A stretch of DNA of 64,000 nt from CAZEQJ01 sp964514385 (GTDB lineage: Bacteria; Bacteroidota; Bacteroidia; Cytophagales; Cyclobacteriaceae). Under the pieces are notes generated by a model that worked only from the letters and a program-made list of their open reading frames with translations, made no database searches and was not told the origin of the DNA. How positions within the stretch are numbered: position 1 is the stretch's first letter; each line of letters opens with the position of its first letter. Shown here piece by piece: positions 1 to 9,643 of the stretch. The position numbers and the translations under genes were made by a program. The stretch is taken from assembly GCA_964514385.1 (NCBI GenBank), contig CAZEQJ010000011.1:52722-116721 (forward strand). Direction: 5' to 3'.

Positions 1-1143
1 ACCGGATCTACCCAAAGTGCTATCACTTTTCTCGATGGAGAGAAAGGTATACTCAGGTATCGGGGGTATAGCATCGAGGAACTTGCAGAAAAATCCAGTT
101 TTCTGGAAGTGGCATACCTCCTGATGTTTGGTGAACTTCCCAATGAAGAAGAGTACAAAGCGTTTACACATGAGATCACCATGCATACGCTTATTCATGA
201 GGATTTTCATAAAATCTTGGATGGCTTCCCTAGTGCTGCCCACCCCATGGGTGTGCTGTCTTCACTGGTGACCGCCATGACAGCTTTTTATCCAAAGAGC
301 CTTGATCCTAACCGATCATGGGAAGAGGTTAGGCTAAGTATAATCCGTATTATCGCCAAACTCCCTACCATGGCGGCATTTACCTATAAAAATAAAATAG
401 GTCATCCGCTGGTTTATCCTGACAACAGACTGGACTACTGCACCAATTTTCTCCATATGATGTTTGGCCTGCCCAGTCAGCCCTATGACATTGATCCTGT
501 CGTAACGAAGGCACTCGACAAGCTCCTGATCCTGCATGCCGATCATGAGCAAAACTGCTCAGCATCTACAGTGAGAATAGTAGGTTCATCGCAAGCCAGC
601 CTATATGCATCCATATCTGCCGGTATTAATGCACTTTGGGGACCCCTACATGGTGGGGCAAACCAGGCTGTTATTGAGATGCTTGAAAATATCAAAGCCG
701 ATGGCGGCGATGTGAAAAAATGGATGGATAAGGCGAAAGATAAAAATGACCCTTTCCGTCTGATGGGATTCGGACACCGGGTTTACAAAAATTTCGACCC
801 GAGAGCCCGTATCATTAAGAAGGCGGCGGATGATGTGCTGGCAGCGCTGGGTATTGTAGACCCTGTACTGGATATTGCGAAGGGACTGGAAGAAGTGGCC
901 CTCAGCGATGAATATTTTATCGAACGTAAATTATATCCGAACGTCGATTTTTACTCAGGTATAATTTATCGTGCCCTGGATATACCGACCGAAATGTTTA
1001 CGGTGATGTTTGCTTTAGGCCGACTGCCCGGCTGGATTGCACAGTGGAAAGAAATGAGGGAAAGCCACGAGCCTATTGGAAGACCAAGACAGATATACAC
1101 GGGTTATAATGAACGTTCATATGTAACGATGGACAAACGATGA
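1..1143 (+). CDS. gltA: Citrate synthase, 3' part (5' end outside window)
   Basis: The enzyme condenses acetyl-CoA with oxaloacetate at the entry of the TCA cycle, in the cytoplasm. The reading frame is open from the first base, so the N-terminus lies outside the window; about 380 residues are present of the usual 420-430. Family motifs are clear: HADHEQNCSAST, GPLHGGANQ with its catalytic His, MGFGHRVYK, and PNVDFYSG with the catalytic Asp, then RPRQIYTG near the C-terminus. This arrangement fits the bacterial (type II) citrate synthases. The stop overlaps the start of the acyl-CoA-binding protein gene (ATGA), so the two are probably co-transcribed. Confidence 0.97.
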   Translation, partial: TGSTQSAITFLDGEKGILRYRGYSIEELAEKSSFLEVAYLLMFGELPNEEEYKAFTHEITMHTLIHEDFHKILDGFPSAAHPMGVLSSLVTAMTAFYPKSLDPNRSWEEVRLSIIRIIAKLPTMAAFTYKNKIGHPLVYPDNRLDYCTNFLHMMFGLPSQPYDIDPVVTKALDKLLILHADHEQNCSASTVRIVGSSQASLYASISAGINALWGPLHGGANQAVIEMLENIKADGGDVKKWMDKAKDKNDPFRLMGFGHRVYKNFDPRARIIKKAADDVLAALGIVDPVLDIAKGLEEVALSDEYFIERKLYPNVDFYSGIIYRALDIPTEMFTVMFALGRLPGWIAQWKEMRESHEPIGRPRQIYTGYNERSYVTMDKR

Positions 1144-1403
1144 CACTTGAGGAGAAGTTTTATGAAGCGGCGGGGGCTGTAAAAGAGGTCAGCTCCCGCC
1201 CTTCCAATGAAGATCTGCTAAAATTATACAGCCTTTTCAAGCAGGCTACTGAAGGGGATGTTTCAGGTGAACGACCCGGCGGCTTTGATTTTAAAGCCAT
1301 TGCCAAGTATGAAGCCTGGAAAGACCTGAAAGGTAAATCAAAAGAAGAAGCAATGGAAGGTTATATCCAGCTTGTGGAAACCATCCGGGAAAAGCATGGA
1401 TAG
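1140..1403 (+). CDS. Acyl-CoA-binding protein (ACBP)
   Basis: An 87-residue protein matching the whole length of the ACBP family, four-helix cytoplasmic carriers of long-chain acyl-CoA esters. Characteristic segments are YSLFKQATEGDV and KYEAWKDLKGKSKEEAM, which hold the Tyr and Lys residues that contact the CoA and acyl chain in known members. The start overlaps the citrate synthase stop by 4 bp, and the 3' end overlaps the rsmE start by 8 bp, so this is a compact operon. Placement after citrate synthase suggests a link to acyl-CoA pools, but that is inference. Confidence 0.95.
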   Translation: MTLEEKFYEAAGAVKEVSSRPSNEDLLKLYSLFKQATEGDVSGERPGGFDFKAIAKYEAWKDLKGKSKEEAMEGYIQLVETIREKHG

Positions 1404-2085
1404 ACCGCTTTTCTATGCCCCTGAATTTCCGGATCAGAATATCCTGCCTGAAGCAGAACAACATCATGCCGTCAGGACATTACGTTTAAAAACAGGAGAC
1501 CACATTATCATCACAAACGGGAAAGGTCTGCTTGCCGATGCTATCCTTTACGTTGAAGGAAAAAAAGTGACCTATGTAGTTACCTTAGAAAAGGAACTGT
1601 CACCCCCACCACCTCTTTACCTTGCCATTGCCCCAACAAAAAATTCTGACCGCATAGAGTGGCTGATCGAAAAAGCAACAGAAATCGGAATACGGGAGGT
1701 ATTTCTGATCCAGACGCTTCATACAGAGCGCCCACGTATAAAAACAGAACGATTACGCCAGAAGGCTGTCCAGGCCATGAAGCAGTCCCAGAGAGCTCAT
1801 CTGCCTTTAATTCATGATATGATGCCCTTTTCCGGATTACTCCAATTACAATTCAAACATAAATTACTCGCTCATTTTCAGACTTCTAACCAGCATTTGA
1901 AAGACGCCGTTAGTGCAGGGGAAGAAGTGCTTGCAGTAGTGGGACCTGAGGGTGATTTTAGCCCGGAAGAGATCGAAATGAGTAAAAATAATGGCTTCAG
2001 GCTCATAAATCTGGGCCAAAACAGGTTACGTACAGAAACAGCTGCGCTGTATATCTGCATGGAATATGCCATTATCAACCGCTGA
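1396..2085 (+). CDS. rsmE: 16S rRNA (uracil(1498)-N3)-methyltransferase RsmE
   Basis: A SPOUT-class methyltransferase that methylates U1498 of 16S rRNA. The SAM-binding trefoil knot is visible near the C-terminus as VGPEGDFSPEEIE followed by LGQNRLRTETAAL, both family hallmarks. Length is 229 residues from the ATG at 1396, normal for RsmE. An in-frame start at 1372 exists but would add eight residues inside the upstream gene; the ATG at 1396 gives MDRPLFYAPEF, the usual beginning. It overlaps the end of the ACBP gene. Confidence 0.95.
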   Translation: MDRPLFYAPEFPDQNILPEAEQHHAVRTLRLKTGDHIIITNGKGLLADAILYVEGKKVTYVVTLEKELSPPPPLYLAIAPTKNSDRIEWLIEKATEIGIREVFLIQTLHTERPRIKTERLRQKAVQAMKQSQRAHLPLIHDMMPFSGLLQLQFKHKLLAHFQTSNQHLKDAVSAGEEVLAVVGPEGDFSPEEIEMSKNNGFRLINLGQNRLRTETAALYICMEYAIINR

Positions 2086-2148
2086 TGTAAATACACTCGT
2101 ATTTTACGTTAATCCTGAATATTCTTGTTTGAATAAACAAACTGAATT

Positions 2149-4599
2149 ATGACTGTAGTGAAGAAACTCATATACCTATCTATGATTACAGGCTTTCTTG
2201 CCCTGACGGGTTGTGCTGCCCTGAAAAAGAAAGAAGACAACACAGCGCAAACCAAAAAAGAAGAAGAAAAAGGCCCCTATAAGGCTTACAACAAAGTAAT
2301 CACCTCCAAAGCCGTGACAGATGACGGATTGATCACGGTGCACCAGGTTGAAGATAAATTTTACTTCGAAATACCTGAAGATGTGCTGAACCGGGATATT
2401 CTGCTGGTAACACGCGTAGCAGGTGCCCCACAGAATTTTAGCTTTGGTGGAGCCGGACAAAAAGCAAGGGGACAGCAGGTAATTAAATTTGAGAAAAATG
2501 GTAAATCCATTCTCCTGCGACATGTTTCCTACTCTGATGTGGCAGACTTTGATCAGCCCATTTATAACGCAGTCAGAAACAACAATTTCGAACCCATTAT
2601 TGAGAAGTTTGACATAGAGGCCATCTCTAAGGATTCAAGTGGGTACGTGATCCAGGTTGATAAATTCTTCCTTTCGGATGTACCCCTACTTAGCGGGTTT
2701 AGCTCCCGCCAGCGCAGCCAGTTTGGTGTAAGGAGACTGGATGGAGGACGAAGCTTTATTGATCATATCCACTCCTATCCGGAAAATGTGGAAGTACGTC
2801 ATCTCATGACTTACGAAGCTACTTCACCTCCCGACAGAGAAGAAACAGGTACTATCACACTGTGGATGAATCAGTCGATGATCATTCTTCCTGAAGAAAA
2901 AATGAGGCCCCGCCTTGCTGACAACCGGGTAGGATATTTTTCACTTAGGCAATACGACTACGGCGCAGATGAGCAAAAAGCAGCCAGACGTACCTATGCT
3001 GTTAGATGGAAGCTGGTACCCAGTGACGTTGAAGCATATAAACGGGGAGAGCTCGTTGAGCCTGTAGAACCTATTGTATACTATATTGATGCAAATACTC
3101 CTGAAAAATGGAGACCATATCTCATCAAAGGTGTTGAAGACTGGCAGGTAGCATTTGAAGCAGCCGGATTTAAGAATGCCATCATCGCAAAGGTGGCTCC
3201 AACCCCGGAAGAAGATTCTACATTTTCACCTGAAGATGCGCGCTATTCAGTAATACGATATATCACAAATCCTATTCAAAATGCACAGGGCCCGAATGTT
3301 CATGACCCTCGAACCGGCCAGATTCTTGAAAGTGATATACTCTGGTATCATAATGTAATGAACCTGCTACGTAACTGGTACTTCATTCAAACAGCAGCCA
3401 GCAACGAAGAGGCACGTGCACCCAAATTTGATGATGAAGTAATGGGCGAACTAATACGCTTTGTTGCAGCGCATGAAGTAGGTCACACCTTGGGACTGCC
3501 TCATAACTGGGGTTCAAGCTATGCCTACCCTGTAGACTCCCTCCGTTCAAAGACATTCACCGATACCCATGGTACAGCCCCCTCCATCATGGATTATGCG
3601 CGTTTCAATTATGTCGCTCAACCTGAAGATGGTGTCACGAATTTCAAGCCAAGAATAGGTGAATATGATAAGTGGTCAATAAAATGGGGTTACACCTATT
3701 TCCCTGAAAATGATACACCTGAAGAGGACAAGGAAATCCTGGACGAATGGGTACTGGAAAGAGCCGGCGACCCTGTCTACTTCTATGGTCGTCAGACAGG
3801 AGCTAAAATAGATCCCCGCTCACAAAATGAAGATCTTACCAATGATGCTGTGCTGGCATCAGAACTGGGAATGAAAAACCTGGAACGTATTGTGCCTAAT
3901 CTCATCGAATGGACCTATGAGGAGGATAAGGACTATGATAACCTCGACGAGCTCTATGGTCAGGTGATGGGGCAATGGAATCGTTACGTTGGCCACGTTA
4001 CCAAAAATATTGGAGGTGTATACCAGGACAATAAGACCTATAATCAGGAAGGTGTGGTTTACCAGGGTGTTCCTGAAAGCTATCAGCGAAAATCCATGGG
4101 ATTCCTCGCTAAATATGCTTTCAGCACCCCACAGTGGTTGCTGAATAATGCGATTCTGGAAAGAATAGAGCATGCCGGCGCGGTTGACAGAATACGTCGC
4201 TACCAGGCAAATATGCTGGCTGACCTGATCTCCCCGGACAGAATTGCCCGTCTTATCGAGCTTGAGGCACGTGAAGGAGATACCTACACCGCTATTGAAA
4301 TGATGGATGACTTACGTAAAATGGTTTGGTCAGAAGTATATTCAGGCAAAGCCATCGACACTTACAGAAGAAACCTTCAAAGAGCCTATCTGGAGGGTAT
4401 TGAAGGGCTGATGACGGAAGAACCTTCGTACTCCAGCACTCCGGTAGATGTAAGCCAGTCTGATATCCGTGCTCTGGCAAGAGATCAGTTGCTTACACTG
4501 GAGCGGGATATCAACAGAGCCAGAATGAGCGACCGATATTCAAGGATACACCTGGATGATGTTGTATACCGGATAGAGAATATCCTGGATCAGGATTAA
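2149..4599 (+). CDS. Zinc-dependent metalloprotease lipoprotein (DUF5117/DUF5118-like)
   Basis: An 816-residue exported lipoprotein. The signal peptide ends in a lipobox (LTGC, Cys about residue 22) followed by a Lys/Glu-rich linker. A metzincin zinc motif HEVGHTLGLPHN lies near residue 442, with a Met-turn-like SIMDY about 40 residues later. The layout matches the large zinc-dependent metalloproteases common in Bacteroidota outer membranes (DUF5117, catalytic domain, DUF4953), whose substrates are unknown. It has its own upstream gap and a terminator shared with the convergent hydrolase gene. Confidence 0.88.
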   Translation: MTVVKKLIYLSMITGFLALTGCAALKKKEDNTAQTKKEEEKGPYKAYNKVITSKAVTDDGLITVHQVEDKFYFEIPEDVLNRDILLVTRVAGAPQNFSFGGAGQKARGQQVIKFEKNGKSILLRHVSYSDVADFDQPIYNAVRNNNFEPIIEKFDIEAISKDSSGYVIQVDKFFLSDVPLLSGFSSRQRSQFGVRRLDGGRSFIDHIHSYPENVEVRHLMTYEATSPPDREETGTITLWMNQSMIILPEEKMRPRLADNRVGYFSLRQYDYGADEQKAARRTYAVRWKLVPSDVEAYKRGELVEPVEPIVYYIDANTPEKWRPYLIKGVEDWQVAFEAAGFKNAIIAKVAPTPEEDSTFSPEDARYSVIRYITNPIQNAQGPNVHDPRTGQILESDILWYHNVMNLLRNWYFIQTAASNEEARAPKFDDEVMGELIRFVAAHEVGHTLGLPHNWGSSYAYPVDSLRSKTFTDTHGTAPSIMDYARFNYVAQPEDGVTNFKPRIGEYDKWSIKWGYTYFPENDTPEEDKEILDEWVLERAGDPVYFYGRQTGAKIDPRSQNEDLTNDAVLASELGMKNLERIVPNLIEWTYEEDKDYDNLDELYGQVMGQWNRYVGHVTKNIGGVYQDNKTYNQEGVVYQGVPESYQRKSMGFLAKYAFSTPQWLLNNAILERIEHAGAVDRIRRYQANMLADLISPDRIARLIELEAREGDTYTAIEMMDDLRKMVWSEVYSGKAIDTYRRNLQRAYLEGIEGLMTEEPSYSSTPVDVSQSDIRALARDQLLTLERDINRARMSDRYSRIHLDDVVYRIENILDQD

Positions 4600-4619
4600 G
4601 CAGCATATCTGAATTGTAG

Positions 4620-4643
4620 AAAGGGGGATTTTAATCCCCTTTT
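4620..4643. terminator. Bidirectional intrinsic terminator
   Basis: A GC-rich stem (AAAGGGGGATT pairing with AATCCCCTTT, one bulged G) followed by a T-run lies between two convergent genes ending at 4599 and 4644. It can serve both strands. Confidence 0.75.
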
Positions 4644-5408
4644 TTATTTTCTAAGAAAATCTATGGCAAGTGAATTGAATAGATCTGGCCTTTCCATGTG
4701 ACAGGTATGGCTGGTCATGGGAATCAGGGATAATGAGGCACTTGCTGTCCTGTCGGCAAAAGCTCTGGCTGCATTAAGAAAAGTATAATCCTCCGATCCC
4801 ATTACGATCAGTATTGGAAAATGGAAATGCTGCTTTTTAAACTTGCGCAATACTTTAAAAAACTCATGCTGCATGCCTAACCAACGCAGGTAAGCATCCT
4901 GCTTTATTTTTTTTGCCTGCAACCAGTACACTCTTCTTGACGCCTGGTGCCGTGCATAAGGCATTAAAATATAAGAAAACACCTGATATATGAGACGATA
5001 TGGTAGAAAAGGGCTTAAAAAGCGCACAATATATGTGATTATACGCAAAGGGGCTGATATCCAGAATACACCGCCTGCATTCACAATTTTGTCGACATAA
5101 CCGGGATATTTCAATGAAAAATAAAGGGTAAAAACGCTCCCAAAGGAAAAGGTGACAAAATGTGCTTTCGTAATACCTTCGTGATCCAGCACTTCCTTAA
5201 GATCTTCTATGATTATATCAAAGCTGTATTTGTGATGAGACGGCAACGCTGAGTCACCATGATCTCTCAGCTCTATGGTCAACAAGTTGAAATGCTCCCT
5301 GAATTCATTGATCTGGCGTCGCCAGGTTTGCACATTTCCCCCGGCGCCGTGAACGAATACCACCCAGGGCAGCTCTTTATCCTGTATGTATGTTTTGTAG
5401 TTAAGCAC
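4644..5408 (-). CDS. Alpha/beta hydrolase
   Basis: A 254-residue alpha/beta-hydrolase-fold protein without signal peptide. The oxyanion-hole region is VHGAGGNVQTW. The nucleophile elbow reads TFSFGS, with Thr at the usual first Gly of GxSxG. The acid is probably the Asp of GSEDYTF and the base the His in MTSHTCHMERP. The substrate cannot be told. The start is a GTG whose G is the last base of the upstream TAG stop (TAGTG), pointing to translational coupling with the lipoprotein gene at 5408-5872. Confidence 0.85.
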   Translation of the reverse strand: MLNYKTYIQDKELPWVVFVHGAGGNVQTWRRQINEFREHFNLLTIELRDHGDSALPSHHKYSFDIIIEDLKEVLDHEGITKAHFVTFSFGSVFTLYFSLKYPGYVDKIVNAGGVFWISAPLRIITYIVRFLSPFLPYRLIYQVFSYILMPYARHQASRRVYWLQAKKIKQDAYLRWLGMQHEFFKVLRKFKKQHFHFPILIVMGSEDYTFLNAARAFADRTASASLSLIPMTSHTCHMERPDLFNSLAIDFLRK

Positions 5409-5872
5409 TAAGGTGTATGAGTTAAAGTCACAGCTCCCTGACCGGGATTTAATATAGTAAACTCTGCCTGATCAGGCAGAAGTTTCACTAACTCCAAAAA
5501 AATTGTATCCCGAAAGGCAAGCATCGTGTCACTTTCTACGATAAGTGAATCATAATTAAATAAAAAAAGGACGGAATCTACCGGGTCGTTAAAAAGGGAA
5601 GTAGTGGCAAAGGTTGCCCTGTTGGTCACTAACCCATCCTCACAATACCCATCAGAGGTGAAAGTTACGGTATCCCCATTATAAAAGGTAATCGTATTCT
5701 GATCCCAGCAGGATAGTGAGCCCCACTGACTTACTTGCCATGTTTTGGACGAATCGCCCTGAAAAAGGCGTTTTACCTCAAACTGATTGTAGCCTTCAAA
5801 TGCTATAGGCTCCTGTGTGCAGGATAAAATATAAAAACAAAATGCTAAGATGAATACTGATACTCTGATCAT
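5408..5872 (-). CDS. Small putative lipoprotein, unknown function
   Basis: From the ATG at 5872 the protein begins MIRVSVFILAFCFYILSCTQ, a good lipoprotein signal with Cys about residue 18; upstream in-frame starts (to 5989) would bury this signal, so 5872 is preferred. The mature part, about 135 residues, is rich in beta-forming Thr/Val/Phe segments and carries no motif I recognise. It is probably translationally coupled to the downstream hydrolase (stop and start share one base). Function unknown. Confidence 0.7.
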   Translation of the reverse strand: MIRVSVFILAFCFYILSCTQEPIAFEGYNQFEVKRLFQGDSSKTWQVSQWGSLSCWDQNTITFYNGDTVTFTSDGYCEDGLVTNRATFATTSLFNDPVDSVLFLFNYDSLIVESDTMLAFRDTIFLELVKLLPDQAEFTILNPGQGAVTLTHTP

Positions 5873-5997
5873 AAAGTGCAAACTCTTTTTGGATGATGGT
5901 GGTTTCAAATTTCGGCATTTCATCGATAAAAATGTCGGAAGTAAGTTTTGAGTGCTATTTTTTATCGAAAAGCGCTGCCCGTTGTGCAATTAAATTC

Positions 5998-6005
5998 TAT
6001 ATTTG
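5998..6005 (+). promoter_or_regulatory. Bacteroidota-type -7 box (TATATTTG)
   Basis: TATATTTG matches the TAnnTTTG -7 consensus of the Bacteroidota primary sigma factor, 33 bp before the ATG at 6039. No clear TTTG -33 box is visible at the expected distance, so the call rests on one box. Confidence 0.4.
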
Positions 6006-6038
6006 GCTACTATAGTTCGGTAAAATCTTCAATACCAT

Positions 6039-6476
6039 ATGGCTTCTATTCAAAAAACAATTTATGACAATGCGAAAAATCATTTTTTGGGCAATTTCCC
6101 TGACTCATTGCCTATAGAACAGGCCTATGTGCACATTGGGATGTATCTGGGCTGGATCATTGACAATGAATTGTATTCACCCTATTTTGAAGAAGAGGCT
6201 GGAACCGAAATATACCGATTCAAGCGCAGAGAGCTTTCAGCTACCATCCTGAGTGAAATCTGGGATGGATATCTGGGATATGAGCTTTTCAATGATGAGG
6301 GCAACTTGTTCACCTATCACTATTATGGTGGAGGTATTTACAAAAATGACTACGAAAAGCTCCTGGTAAAGGACCTGCCTTCTTATTACCATGTAGACGA
6401 TAGCTGGGACAACTACGGCCTTCTTTCAGAACGGATCAGCAAACGTTTTGAAGAATGGAAGAAAATGCTTGAGTAG
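6039..6476 (+). CDS. Hypothetical protein (DUF7832-like)
   Basis: A 145-residue soluble protein. The segment LPIEQAYVHIGMYLGWIIDN followed by an acidic and aromatic C-terminal half resembles the DUF7832 family, small proteins of unknown function often found near immunity-like genes; the assignment is from memory of the pattern. No signal peptide or membrane segment is seen. It is the only plus-strand gene between two minus-strand genes and ends two bases before the convergent gene at 6479. Confidence 0.75.
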   Translation: MASIQKTIYDNAKNHFLGNFPDSLPIEQAYVHIGMYLGWIIDNELYSPYFEEEAGTEIYRFKRRELSATILSEIWDGYLGYELFNDEGNLFTYHYYGGGIYKNDYEKLLVKDLPSYYHVDDSWDNYGLLSERISKRFEEWKKMLE

Positions 6477-6478
6477 CG

Positions 6479-8218
6479 TTATTCTGTAATTTCCCCTTCG
6501 TTGGTAATCCTGTAAATATTATCCTTATCTGCCACAATAAGACTTTCGCCAAGACAGCTTATCTGTGGCCGAATTTCTCCACTTAATGGTAATGATACTA
6601 CCCAGTCCGGCGCTGCTAACCCCTCACCAAGATGGAGAATGAAGTACTGTTTTACTCTTTTCATCATATAATAGGTACTGACGTGACAGCTTAGGCTTTC
6701 TGTGCTTATCGGAATATCAGATGATTGATCATAGGTGATGGTATCACGCCCAAGCAGAACTCCATAAGCATTGTGGTAAATGAGTTCATAGGTTTCACCA
6801 ACGCTGACAGGTGTCTGAAGTGAATCTGCTGCGGCCGTTGCTGTCGAATCAACTGGTTGTCCATTTTCATTAACCGCGGTCAGCGTGTCTTCTTCAGCCG
6901 GTGTCGTTATTGCGGTGCTATTCAAATCGGGTATCTTGAGGCTGGAAAGTGATATGAAAAGGTTATCGATTGTATCCGTAAAGATGAAAGTGTAGCTATC
7001 AAGGTATAATGTATCTGCTTCATCGGCAAGATAAGAAGACCTATATTCAACCAGCTCTATTAGTTCCCGCAGACCTTCTTCTGTATTGCTGATTTGCTTT
7101 CTTTTCGTTTCCAATCGTGTACGTAGCCCCTCCGTCAGCCCGGGAAAATCCTTTTCTACCTGCTCAAAATCGATTTTTTCAAACTCACCGATTAACTTTC
7201 TTTGATTTTCCATGGATTCGTCCATCCATTTCAGTGAATCCAATGCCTTTTTTAACTCGATACTATCTGTCTCATTCCATTTGAAGACATCTATATAGCT
7301 AAGATCTACCTCCAGGAACTTTTTCAGCATTGGAAAAAACCGCTGATCGTCATAAGGCTGCAATACAGTAAGCGTATTGCTGATATCCACTGACTGATCT
7401 TCAAGCCAAACCCGCATATTGGATATAGCGTTTTGTAAATCTACTTTTTGCTGCGCCGAAGCCTCAGCCCACTCTTTATAATTTACCAGATTGATATTGT
7501 CTTCATACACGTCCAGCAACTCACGATCATGCTGCAGATCCTCCATAGTGTTGAGCTCATAAGAAAATTTGGTATAATCATCGGCCAGTCTGTCAAAAAA
7601 TGAGAGGGCGCTGTCAAACCGAATGGCTATTCGCTCCATGTCATTTGTAATATCCTCCGGAGAATTTAAAATCAGACCTTTTTGGTTATCATAACGATCT
7701 TCCAGCGTATTTAACCGGGTTGTAAGTGCATTGTAGAGACGTTCTCCTTCTGCCCACAGGCCACCCATTTCATCAGCTACTTTTTTCCGCTCTTGCAGCA
7801 TTTCGATACGCTGCTCTATATCCAGCTGTACATCCGAAAGTTTAATATCAAATTTACCTGTACGCATATCCCGACGATTATAGGCCTGATAATATTCGTC
7901 ATTTCGCCTAAGCTCCCTGTCATCGATGAGCTCGTATGCCCGCTGATAAAAAAATATCGCACTATCAGCATCCTGCATAAAGGCATTACGATCTTCGATC
8001 GGATGGATATCTTCCAGTTGTTCGGTGTAGATGATCGCCATCTGAAAATGACCGTTAGGATGATCATCCTCATCCTGCAAAAATTGATACAGCAGGGGCT
8101 TTGCAATTTCGAATTGCTGCGTTTCCAGCAAAGGATACAAATCCTTGTATTTGATACGCTGAGAAAGGCCGGGAAGAGTAATTCCTAAGAAAAATAATAG
8201 TAGAATCAGTCTATTCAT
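6479..8218 (-). CDS. Secreted coiled-coil protein, unknown function
   Basis: A 579-residue protein with a cleavable signal peptide (MNRLILLLFFLGITLPGLSQ). Residues about 20-120 look like TPR-type helical repeats (LLYQFLQDEDDHPNGHFQMA). Residues about 130-400 are long charged helices likely to form coiled coil. A Thr/Ala/Asp-rich linker near residue 440 leads to a C-terminal domain of about 100 residues with beta-type segments. No catalytic motif is visible. It is probably periplasmic or on the surface. I do not recognise a named family. Confidence 0.8.
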   Translation of the reverse strand: MNRLILLLFFLGITLPGLSQRIKYKDLYPLLETQQFEIAKPLLYQFLQDEDDHPNGHFQMAIIYTEQLEDIHPIEDRNAFMQDADSAIFFYQRAYELIDDRELRRNDEYYQAYNRRDMRTGKFDIKLSDVQLDIEQRIEMLQERKKVADEMGGLWAEGERLYNALTTRLNTLEDRYDNQKGLILNSPEDITNDMERIAIRFDSALSFFDRLADDYTKFSYELNTMEDLQHDRELLDVYEDNINLVNYKEWAEASAQQKVDLQNAISNMRVWLEDQSVDISNTLTVLQPYDDQRFFPMLKKFLEVDLSYIDVFKWNETDSIELKKALDSLKWMDESMENQRKLIGEFEKIDFEQVEKDFPGLTEGLRTRLETKRKQISNTEEGLRELIELVEYRSSYLADEADTLYLDSYTFIFTDTIDNLFISLSSLKIPDLNSTAITTPAEEDTLTAVNENGQPVDSTATAAADSLQTPVSVGETYELIYHNAYGVLLGRDTITYDQSSDIPISTESLSCHVSTYYMMKRVKQYFILHLGEGLAAPDWVVSLPLSGEIRPQISCLGESLIVADKDNIYRITNEGEITE

Positions 8219-8297
8219 TATTTTTGAAAGTTAACGAATTATTACGGATTTATACCATAATCAAGGATTATACCAAAACGATCGAAATATATTGCCT

Positions 8298-8894
8298 ATG
8301 CAAAGTTCTAAAAATCCTACTTCTCCTAAAGGCCGATGGGCGAAAAAAATACTGGACTGGGCATTACCAATACTTGTCATCCTTATGCTGGCAATACCAT
8401 CAGTACGTGTATTTATTGCAGGTAATTTACAGCGTGTGATTATGCTGACCGGGGTATTCAATACTTCAGTAAAGAAGGAATTATCAATACCTTTGGAAGA
8501 AGATATCGTTTTTACAACAGCTGAAGGTGAAACACAGAAACTATCATCTATCCAAACCAAGTATATTTTCATCAATTACTGGGCCACGTGGTGTCCTCCA
8601 TGTGTCGCTGAGCTCCCTTCCATATCAGGGTTAAAGGGCAAGCTGCCCGAAAATCAGGTCACATTCCTTCTTTTCAGTCAGGATGAAGATTATCAGAAAT
8701 CGGTAGATTTTCTTCGAAAAAGAGCACCCAACCTGAATAGTTTCCGGCAAATTTCGCGCATGCCTGACCCGTTTATGCACAACTCTATTCCACGTACATA
8801 TATTATTGATAATGAGCGCAATACGATTGTATATGAGCATGTTGGCATTGGTGACTACAACACACGAGCTATGGTTAAATTTTTAAGCCAATAA
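8298..8894 (+). CDS. Membrane-anchored TlpA-like thioredoxin
   Basis: One N-terminal membrane segment (about residues 18-40) anchors a periplasmic thioredoxin-fold domain of the TlpA/redoxin type. The active site is WATWCPPC (CxxC), preceded by FINY as usual in TlpA/ResA proteins, and a cis-Pro loop is likely at NSIPRTYII. The role is thiol-disulfide exchange in the periplasm; the partner is unknown. The ATG at 8298 is preferred to the in-frame TTG at 8292. Confidence 0.9.
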   Translation: MQSSKNPTSPKGRWAKKILDWALPILVILMLAIPSVRVFIAGNLQRVIMLTGVFNTSVKKELSIPLEEDIVFTTAEGETQKLSSIQTKYIFINYWATWCPPCVAELPSISGLKGKLPENQVTFLLFSQDEDYQKSVDFLRKRAPNLNSFRQISRMPDPFMHNSIPRTYIIDNERNTIVYEHVGIGDYNTRAMVKFLSQ

Positions 8895-8957
8895 AGATCA
8901 CTACCTCTGCTGATCGCCATCACCATGTACGCGACATAGCATGTCGAAATTTGTGGC

Positions 8958-9620
8958 ATGAAACAGTTGGCTATATTTCTTCTGGTCATAGCGAGTATTC
9001 AGGTGAATGCCCAGCTGAACCACAGCTTCCAAAACTGGAATGGATTAATGACTTCTACCAGCATCAACGACAAGTGGTCGTGGTGGAACGACAGCCATTT
9101 GGTACCCGGGTCCTTCTGGATTGCGCGCACCGGGGTTTCCCGTCATTTTGACAACTTTACGTTTACAGGCGGTATTGCTCATATGTGGCTGAGTATGTCA
9201 ACTGAAAAATTTCAAAGAAATGAGATCCGACCCTGGTTCCAACTGACCAGTTCACATCGTATCAACGAAAAATGGTTATTTAGCCAGCGCTTTCGGTATG
9301 ATGCACGCTTTCAGGAAGACATGATTGATGAAAACTTTGATTTTCATAACCGGCTTCGCTTTATGATGGGAGTGAAACGGTATTACCTGAACCCGGGTCC
9401 GGTAAAACTATTCTTCAATTTCAGTCATGAGTTTCTGATTCGCACAGGCGGTGTAGTAGAAACCGGAACGGATCAGATTCGCTTTTGGCTTATGCAGGGA
9501 TTCAATTATAAGTCAACCACATTGCAGGTTGGCTATGGTAACCGTACCGTCACACGCAGCCTACCATATACCATGAATCATACCCTTACAATATGGGTCA
9601 GCCAAAAGTTTAGTTTCTGA
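8958..9620 (+). CDS. DUF2490 family outer-membrane protein
   Basis: A 220-residue protein with a signal peptide (MKQLAIFLLVIASIQVNAQ) and an all-beta mature part rich in aromatic residues on alternating positions, ending in WVSQKFSF. A C-terminal Phe after a beta strand is typical of outer-membrane barrels. Pattern and length fit DUF2490, whose function is unknown. A start in another frame at 8951 is rejected because it stops early. Confidence 0.82.
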   Translation: MKQLAIFLLVIASIQVNAQLNHSFQNWNGLMTSTSINDKWSWWNDSHLVPGSFWIARTGVSRHFDNFTFTGGIAHMWLSMSTEKFQRNEIRPWFQLTSSHRINEKWLFSQRFRYDARFQEDMIDENFDFHNRLRFMMGVKRYYLNPGPVKLFFNFSHEFLIRTGGVVETGTDQIRFWLMQGFNYKSTTLQVGYGNRTVTRSLPYTMNHTLTIWVSQKFSF

Positions 9621-9643
9621 TATTATATTGCTTTTTTTGTATC

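Noticed and set aside
2176..2523. Minus-strand ORF of 115 codons inside the zincin lipoprotein gene
   Set aside because: Antisense shadow of a well-supported gene; Phe-rich runs come from the Lys-rich linker on the other strand.
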